Shown piece after piece: positions 57,731 to 64,000 of a stretch of 64,000 nt of DNA; position 1 is the first letter of the stretch; every line of letters begins with the position of its first letter. The stretch covers positions 3,532,001-3,596,000 of the forward strand of contig JANUWF010002200.1 of assembly GCA_026120185.1 (NCBI GenBank), given 5' to 3'. The DNA is from Voacanga thouarsii. Taxonomy: Eukaryota > Streptophyta > Magnoliopsida > Gentianales > Apocynaceae. The position numbers were made by a program, and so were the translations under genes. The notes beneath the pieces were generated by a model that saw only the letters and a list, made by a program, of their open reading frames with translations, made no database searches and was not told where the DNA came from.

Positions 57731-59565
57731 TTTTGAGTAGTGAGTTGGCGGAGTTGAATGTTAAGGATGGATTCAAAGTTGAAGGCCGAAAATGTCAAAG
57801 AGAAGGATCAATCTTTTTCATAAATTAATTGAATTATGACATTATTGAAATTATTCAATAATCATAATAATTATTGAATTATAATTGAATTATTGATCGA
57901 ATGTCTAATTTATAATTTAAAATTATTATGATTAGATTTTTAAAATATAAAAAATAGAGACTCTTTTTTATATTTTAAAGTGAAAAAAATAAGATTTAAA
58001 TTATAATTTCTTAAATTATCAATCAAATATTGTACATTTGAGTTGTTAGTTCAATGGCCCATAAAAAGAGATTTTTTTTAAAAAAAAATATTGAAGAATA
58101 GATACATTCTTATCCTTAAATTATAGATTGGAAGCTCAATTCTTACCCTACACATTTGTTAAAGGGTTTAAAAAAATTATTCAAAGTTTAAGGAATTCCA
58201 AAAGGGTTAAAAATGAAATGTGCCAAATTATCGTTTGTACTTGTGTGTAACTTATTCAACACTATTAACCATTTAACTCAAACTATGGTTAAACAAAAAG
58301 AAAAAACCATGCTTATAACTATAAATAATGAAAAAAGAAAAATCCCTTTTCACCTAAATAATTTGGAGATCAAATTTTAAAAGAAAAGGGATTGGTTAAA
58401 GTAGAATTGGGATGAAAAAAAAAAAGAGAGAGCAAGAAATAAAGTCAATGAAGGTATTAAAAAGTTATGAGAAAAAGAAAAAAATCCAACTCAAAATATT
58501 GAAGAGCAATAATTGGTTATTGTGGTCAAGATTAGAATGTGTGAAATCCAGAAATGTGATTGTGGGTTCAAACTGGACAGCTCATTGAAAAAGTCCAAAT
58601 AGGGCAACTAAACTGAAAAGTTCACTTTAGGACCCTTTTCCACGTTTTACCTTTTGAAGGAAAATGTAAGGGAGAAAGCACAATATTGCAGTCCTTTTTG
58701 GTTCATAAATATACCCTCATTTATTTGTTGACTTGATGGATAAAGTGTTGACATCTATTTTGACGTATAATAATTTGTTTGTGTGTATGTCATTTATGCA
58801 TAATGATAATTTTAAAAATATAAAAAATTATATTATAAAATTAAAAGTGTAAGTCTTTAATTTTGTACTCTTTTCGATTGAATTTATGTGTTACATTAAA
58901 AAAAATCATCGAAATACTTTCAAATGTACACGATTAAAATAATTGAGTAAAAAATTGTTGACCTATAAAGAAAATAAAAAGAATAATTAATGCCAAGTTT
59001 TTATTTGATAATAATAAAATTGAAAAAAAGTATAGCAAATTTTATTTGAATCTCCAACATATTATGTATCTTAGAAAAAAAAAATTTAATATAACAAGTA
59101 TATTCAATGGACTCGATTATTCATTTCGTTTGTAATTGAATGTTGACTTTTGATTTGATATAAAGAATTAAAAGAGTATTTTATTATAGATAAATTAATA
59201 TTTTATTTTTATCAATTAAAAGGATTTAATAGCATGCTTTATGATGAAATTTGTATTTCTAAAATAAATGGATATATTTATAAAATCTATATAATATTCT
59301 AAAATACAAATTCAAATATTTACTTTTGGATGCATATTTTAGAGCCATCCAAACTAATTTCTTTTAGTTGCTAAATTATAAGAGTTACTCAAATGAAGGT
59401 CAAATTAGAATCAATTTTCAAAGCTAAAGAATCATATATTTTTAAATACTTTAATGGATGAGAATATGAATTAAATTTAGGATCCATAAAACTACTACTG
59501 TAATATTTTATTTTAGATATTTTTAATTAAATGAATTACTAATTTTTTTAAAATAAAAAATCTTT
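57731..59565. other. Intergenic, very AT-rich
   Basis: Long runs of A and T, no coding frames of note, no transposon ends recognised. Confidence 0.65.
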
Positions 59566-59811
59566 TTAACTAATATGGTCCTTTTTTTGCCTAACATTTT
59601 TTTTTTTAAGATAACGAATAACAAATAAATGGATATTAATCCACTGCAGGAGGAAAAAAGCGACTGAGGAATTTAGTTGTCTGATTTGGACGTTGGGGCC
59701 TAGGTAGAAGCAAACAATGAAAGCAAAGGCAGCTGTTGCAGCTATTAACCCACAAAGAGAGATATGGGATAGACCAGACCAAACTTTGCTTAAATAGGTG
59801 TGGGCTTGCAT
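59566..59811 (-). CDS. Possible small hydrophobic protein, unrecognised
   Basis: An open frame of 81 codons starts with ATG at 59811. A TATA-like TATATAAG (minus strand) lies about 35-40 bp upstream, too close for a usual leader unless the leader is very short. Residues about 19-38 (CGLIAATAAFAFIVCFYLGP) form one likely membrane helix. The C-terminal 25 residues look like translated AT-rich spacer, and CCTGCAG near 59641-59647 could be a splice acceptor or the edge of a gene piece. It may be the 5' exon remnant of a gene, or chance. Confidence 0.25.
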   Translation of the reverse strand: MQAHTYLSKVWSGLSHISLCGLIAATAAFAFIVCFYLGPNVQIRQLNSSVAFFLLQWINIHLFVIRYLKKKNVRQKKDHIS

Positions 59812-60434
59812 TGTAGATTTAAAGTCTGGATTGGTTTGTTAGCTTATATAGATTTTTTTTTTTTTAACTTGGGTGTGGCCTGCATAAAAGTCTGACATGT
59901 TTAAGAGCTTATTTAAAAATCTGTTAACATATAATCCTTACTTTAATTAGTCACATGTTATGATTTCTGTTCAAACACAATATAGGTAGATTTAAAATCA
60001 AAGGCTTGTTCAAACAGAATTTCAGCCGAGCAAAAATATAATATAAAATTTCTGTTATAGAAATACAATACATTTAGTCGGGCAACCACTACAAATACAA
60101 TGCAAGTACAATCAACTACTTAGGGAATTCACACAAACAAGTTCGTAATATAATAAAACAAACAACAAACTCATTTGTCTTTAATATTCATACACGAGTA
60201 CAATTGAAAATTTTTGTCCAGCTATTTTACTACCAAGTCAAGTTAATGCAAACAACAATTTTTCCTAGCAAGGTAGTAAGGCAGTGCTAAGCATTAAATC
60301 TTCAATATGCTCTTGTCTTGTTCGAACACCTCCTATATAATGAAAAAGATATTAACAAGTAACACAATATAATTAATCAAGAAATATACATAACTTCTAA
60401 CATAATAAGATAAATTGTATTTAGAGTTCTTACA
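59812..60434. other. Intergenic
   Basis: AT-rich spacer between the small frame and the hAT remnant; nothing recognised. Confidence 0.6.
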
Positions 60435-62520
60435 TTTCGTTGCCTCTTCAAACCATTTTATTATGCAGCCAATCCCCACAGGGGTGGACACAAGGCTTAA
60501 CTAATGGGGGCCACGCACCCCCCCCTATTTTTTTGAAACTCTTATTAATAGTAGTAATATTACATTGTAAATTATAAATTATTGTATATTTGACCCCCAA
60601 TTTTTTTTAAATCTCTACTAATAATGATATATTAAATTTTGGCCCTCCTCAATATTTGTTCTATGTTCGCCCTTGAATTCCCACCATAAATGAGAATTTC
60701 AATCGATTTTTCATTCAATCTAGCATGAAATGAATAAATCACACTTTATCTAGCACTAAATGTGGACTCCAATGCTATAGTGGAGATAGGAACAACAAGT
60801 ATATTGGTTGCTATTTTTTATAAAACGTTAAACTTCACACTATTTTCCTTCCACCACTATAAGGCACAAAAAGATGAAGAATCACTAGGAGGAATACAAA
60901 GATCATCTGAAAGATAAATTTCCAATTTTGATTTTGCTGGAGGAACTACACGTCTTTGATGTACAACATTTAACATTTCTTGATTTCCTTTGTATTTCTG
61001 CTGTGCAACATCTCCTAAAATAATGGCACTATCAATATTCACTTCACCATCCACGTATGAGTCTTCCCTACTCAACTCTATTTACTTGTAATATAAATCC
61101 TATAGTGGCTTTTTCCCCTTATCCACATTCTTTTTAACCTCACTTTTTAGTTTATATATCAATGGAAAGCTATAGCATCTAATTTAGTCCTTGGATCCAA
61201 AACACTTGCAATAGCCATCAATAAATTGCATTTCCCCACTATTTGTCAAAATTTTCTTTCATAGGCTTTCCTATTTCACTCATAAAAAAAATCATTATCA
61301 TTTGTTGTCTTATCAATTTCTCTTTTCACACTATGAACTTCAAAAGATACAAGTTAGAAATAGGATAATCACTACCTGACATGACATTTGTGGCATCATT
61401 GAAAACTTCTAATAGTTGGCTAATCTTCTCAATTTTTTTGGAATCCTTAGATGATGGTGCATAAGTATAATCTGGCTTTTTTTCATGATAAGTAGAGAAA
61501 GTAATCTTAAACTTCATTGCAGTAGCCAACATCAAGAATGTAGAATTCCATCTTCAAGGGCAATCAACAATAAGTTTCCTTTCTTTCAAGTTTTTTAACT
61601 TAACAACTTCACAAAAAGATTTCAGCCTTGTATCATAATTGCTTATATACTTGACACTTTCATGAACATTGTGAATGACATCCTTAATCATGCTAAGGCC
61701 ATTTGCACTACTAAATTCAGTATGTGTGCACATCATGTAACATGAAATAGTTCTCCACCAAGTACCAACTTATTGCTCAATGACATGTCCTCCTTTAAGT
61801 TTCTTATGCGCGAATCATTATAGGAAGTATTGTTAACTAAAATTGAGAATATTTTATCTTCAATGTCCTATGCTTTCAAACACTTGAAAATTGCATTAAC
61901 TACATCCAATCCTCACCTTGGAGCAGGCACTTTGATAAAATTCAAAATTCACTTCTAAAGCTTCCAATTTGCATCAATAAAGTGACCGGTGATAACTATA
62001 TATTTAGTGATTTGGTTACTTGACTTGCATATATATGTTATAATGCTAACCTTACTTACACTCTTCAACATATTTTTCAAGCTTTTCTTCTTAGTCTCAT
62101 ACAATGCCAAGTAATCACTTCTTGTTGTTTTATGAGAGACTTTTTTGAAATCTGAATTTGCATATTTGAAGACCCATATCTAAACTTCATCCTTCACAAT
62201 GCTAAAAGAACGCTCATGCATCATGATAGAAGTAGCAATGATTTTTCACATTTTTTTTATTAGAATATTTCATGCTAGGAATAATGAATGGATTTCTTAT
62301 TGCATTAGAGGGATGAAATTGGAAGGTGGTTTGCTTTTTTTTTAGACAAGTACAACTTCCTTTTCAAGTAAATCTGTAAATGCCTTTTAAGATGGATAAT
62401 GGCTAGAACCCTCCCACTAGTAGCTAGTTTTTCTTTACAATACAAGCATACTGCTTTCTTGACACTATAGGAAAGTTCAATTTCCTCAAAATCATTCCAT
62501 ACAAGTGATATTTTTTTGTT
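60435..62520 (-). pseudogene. hAT transposase remnant (BED/RICESLEEPER type)
   Basis: Minus-strand blocks in order. BED zinc finger near 62430-62520: VWNDFEEIELSYSVKKAVC, then LYCKEKL. Central domain 61554-61736: VIHNVHESVKYISNYDTRLK. 61326-61535: KIEKISQLLEVFNDATNV, then SGSDYPISNLYL. C-terminal hAT dimerisation region 60690-61075: EIYLSDD, then WWKENSVKFNVL, then VVPISTIALESTFSA. Many frameshifts and stops separate them and a stretch near 60500-60690 looks inserted. Domesticated relatives exist in plants (DAYSLEEPER, RICESLEEPER), but this copy is clearly dead. TIRs and the 8-bp duplication were not found. Confidence 0.88.
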
Positions 62521-62849
62521 TCTCTTTGTGATGACAAAGTCTTCACTCTTAGAATATTAATGTTCATCAGTAAGATCAATAGTTTAACTATCATGAAGTT
62601 GACTTGAATCAATTGGAATATACTCATCAGCTTGCTCTCAAGGAGTAGAAGAAATTGTTGTGTTACATTTTCATGGGTGCTCATCATGTACATATTTTCT
62701 ATGTAAATTATAATCTAGTTGGTGTAAAATTCAGCTAAATTGACCATCCCACATTTTCACATTGTTTTATGTTGGAGTCATATAATAAAGGTTTAATGAT
62801 GAATAAATATGAAAAGAGTTGAAAAAGAATTTTGAGAAGTATCGATGGT

Positions 62850-64000
62850 GACATGACTATCACATCCCACAGTGCTGTGGCAGTACCTGAATTTCAGAAT
62901 CAAAGTATTGGGAATCGACGATGTGTACATAATAACAACACATAATAAAGGTCATGTTTCACAACGTCGTTTGAGAGCCAATACAACTAAATGAAGCATG
63001 CATGGTGCCATCTATAGTATCATGGGCGGCACTGTGCAACATTACAGTTCATATATGCTATTCGTTTTCAGCAACAATTTTTAGGGCTTCCTTAACCCTA
63101 TAAATAGAACCTTATAAAGTAATAAGTAGCGGCCAACTAAGAGGAAAAACACTTACAAACTTGAGAGAGGAGATTGGAGAGATTGGAGTGTTTTCTTATA
63201 GAAGATTGAAGATGAAGGTAGCTTGTCTATGAGTATTCTTTATCTCTTTCCTTTGTTTTTCTCCTATTAATTTGTGTTTATTATTTCAATTGTTCTTGAA
63301 GGGATGAACCCTAAGTTATTCTTGTGTTAAATCTACTCATGATTTGTTGATTTTCAATTTCTATTGAATGATTATTTGATTTTATTGTGTTGGATCCATT
63401 GTTTGGATTACTCTCTTCTAATGAATTCGAGAGATGAAGTAAAGAGTTAGTTCCAATCAATTGGGTTCAATGTTTGCTTTCTCTTGATGAACTTGAGAAA
63501 GGATTTGGGGGATTAGAACTTAGAAATCATTGAAAATTTGATGTCACATAGAGATAGGAGCATTGGGTTCTTCCGAAATTTTGGGGGTTTTGCATTTAAT
63601 GCTTCTTGGTTTCAATTGAGGAAGTAGAGATACCTTTTAATTAGCCTAAAAATAGAAAATCTATAACTTGAGAGAGTGTGAGTTTTGCATTCGTGACCTC
63701 TCCGGTATTAGAATGGAAATTTAGCTATCTTGAGTTTAGTTTGGTACTTAGTTAATTTTAGGAGATTCTTGACAAGTGCATGTCTTATAATTTATTTCTC
63801 ATCTTTGATTTTTTTCATGGCCAATCTTGTATGAGGTGATATTGATTCTTTAGGTATGCCCATTGTACTTAGTTTATTCCATTAATTTGTTAGGTTAGAC
63901 AATAGAAGAATAGTTAGTAGTGGTACATTCATCCCTTCCTTGAAGATCTTCGATACTTGTCATTAAACTCGTATACTATGCGATAAGTATACTTGCCCAG
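62850..64000 (+). mobile_element. Possible 5' end of an LTR retrotransposon
   Basis: A promoter-like CCCTATAAATAGAACC at about 63096-63111 is followed by a transcribed-looking, non-coding region with no open frames, running off the window edge. Near the end, GTATACT-ATGCGATA-AGTATAC forms a 7-bp inverted repeat. The layout (TATA, R-like region, long untranslated leader) resembles the start of a plant Ty3/gypsy element, but no LTR pair, primer binding site or gag is visible. Confidence 0.3.

Noticed and set aside
60457..60690. Possible separate element inside the hAT remnant
   Set aside because: C-rich and AT-rich stretches interrupt the hAT C-terminus, but I could not find matching ends, so no element was called.

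Overview
The window is a piece of a nuclear chromosome from a flowering plant, almost certainly a eudicot. It is AT-rich, its genes are split by many introns with plant-type splice sites, and it is full of plant transposons (Ty1/copia, Ty3/gypsy chromovirus, Mutator-like, hAT, MITEs and probably a Helitron). Nothing in the sequence identifies the species. There is no operon, CRISPR array, rRNA or tRNA that I could recognise. Gene names come from recognising protein families, with no database search.

Three host genes can be reconstructed exon by exon with reading frame kept through every junction. (1) AXR4-like gene, minus strand, 2049-5176, 2 exons, 486 aa: an ER membrane alpha/beta-hydrolase-fold accessory factor for trafficking of the auxin importer AUX1. 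(2) Aminopeptidase P (APP2-like), plus strand, 5520-17228, 13 exons, 696 aa, with all five metal ligands and a plastid-type N-terminal extension. These two genes are head to head, with only 343 bp between start codons. (3) Peroxisomal long-chain acyl-CoA synthetase (LACS6/7 type), minus strand, 40897-56193, 23 exons, 696 aa, carrying both an N-terminal PTS2 and a C-terminal PTS1 signal.

Everything else is transposon-derived or plain intergenic DNA. 1-1048 is the 3' end of a decayed copia element. APP2 intron 4 holds a complete rearranged chromovirus copy (7699-10120, TSD CTCAG) with an extra LTR inverted inside it. 19.3-24.75 kb is a mosaic of gene pieces, including a heat-shock-factor DNA-binding-domain fragment and a two-exon citrate synthase fragment, followed by a Helitron-like 3' hairpin. 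25560-40452 is a 14.9-kb Mutator-like element (MULE A) with a decayed mudrA on the minus strand and a GRF-type zinc-finger remnant. A second MULE (MULE B, 31080-39820) is nested inside it and carries its own mudrA plus a plant-mobile-domain (PMD) gene in tandem. LACS intron 14 holds a copia element (45756-50395, TSD ATCAC) that itself contains a MITE. Further MITEs lie in LACS intron 20 and upstream of the LACS promoter. 60.4-62.5 kb is a decayed hAT transposase, and the last kilobase resembles the start of another LTR element.

The functional genes do not form a pathway together. The biology of the window is of intact genes that keep their coding frame while their introns and flanks have taken up several layers of nested transposons.
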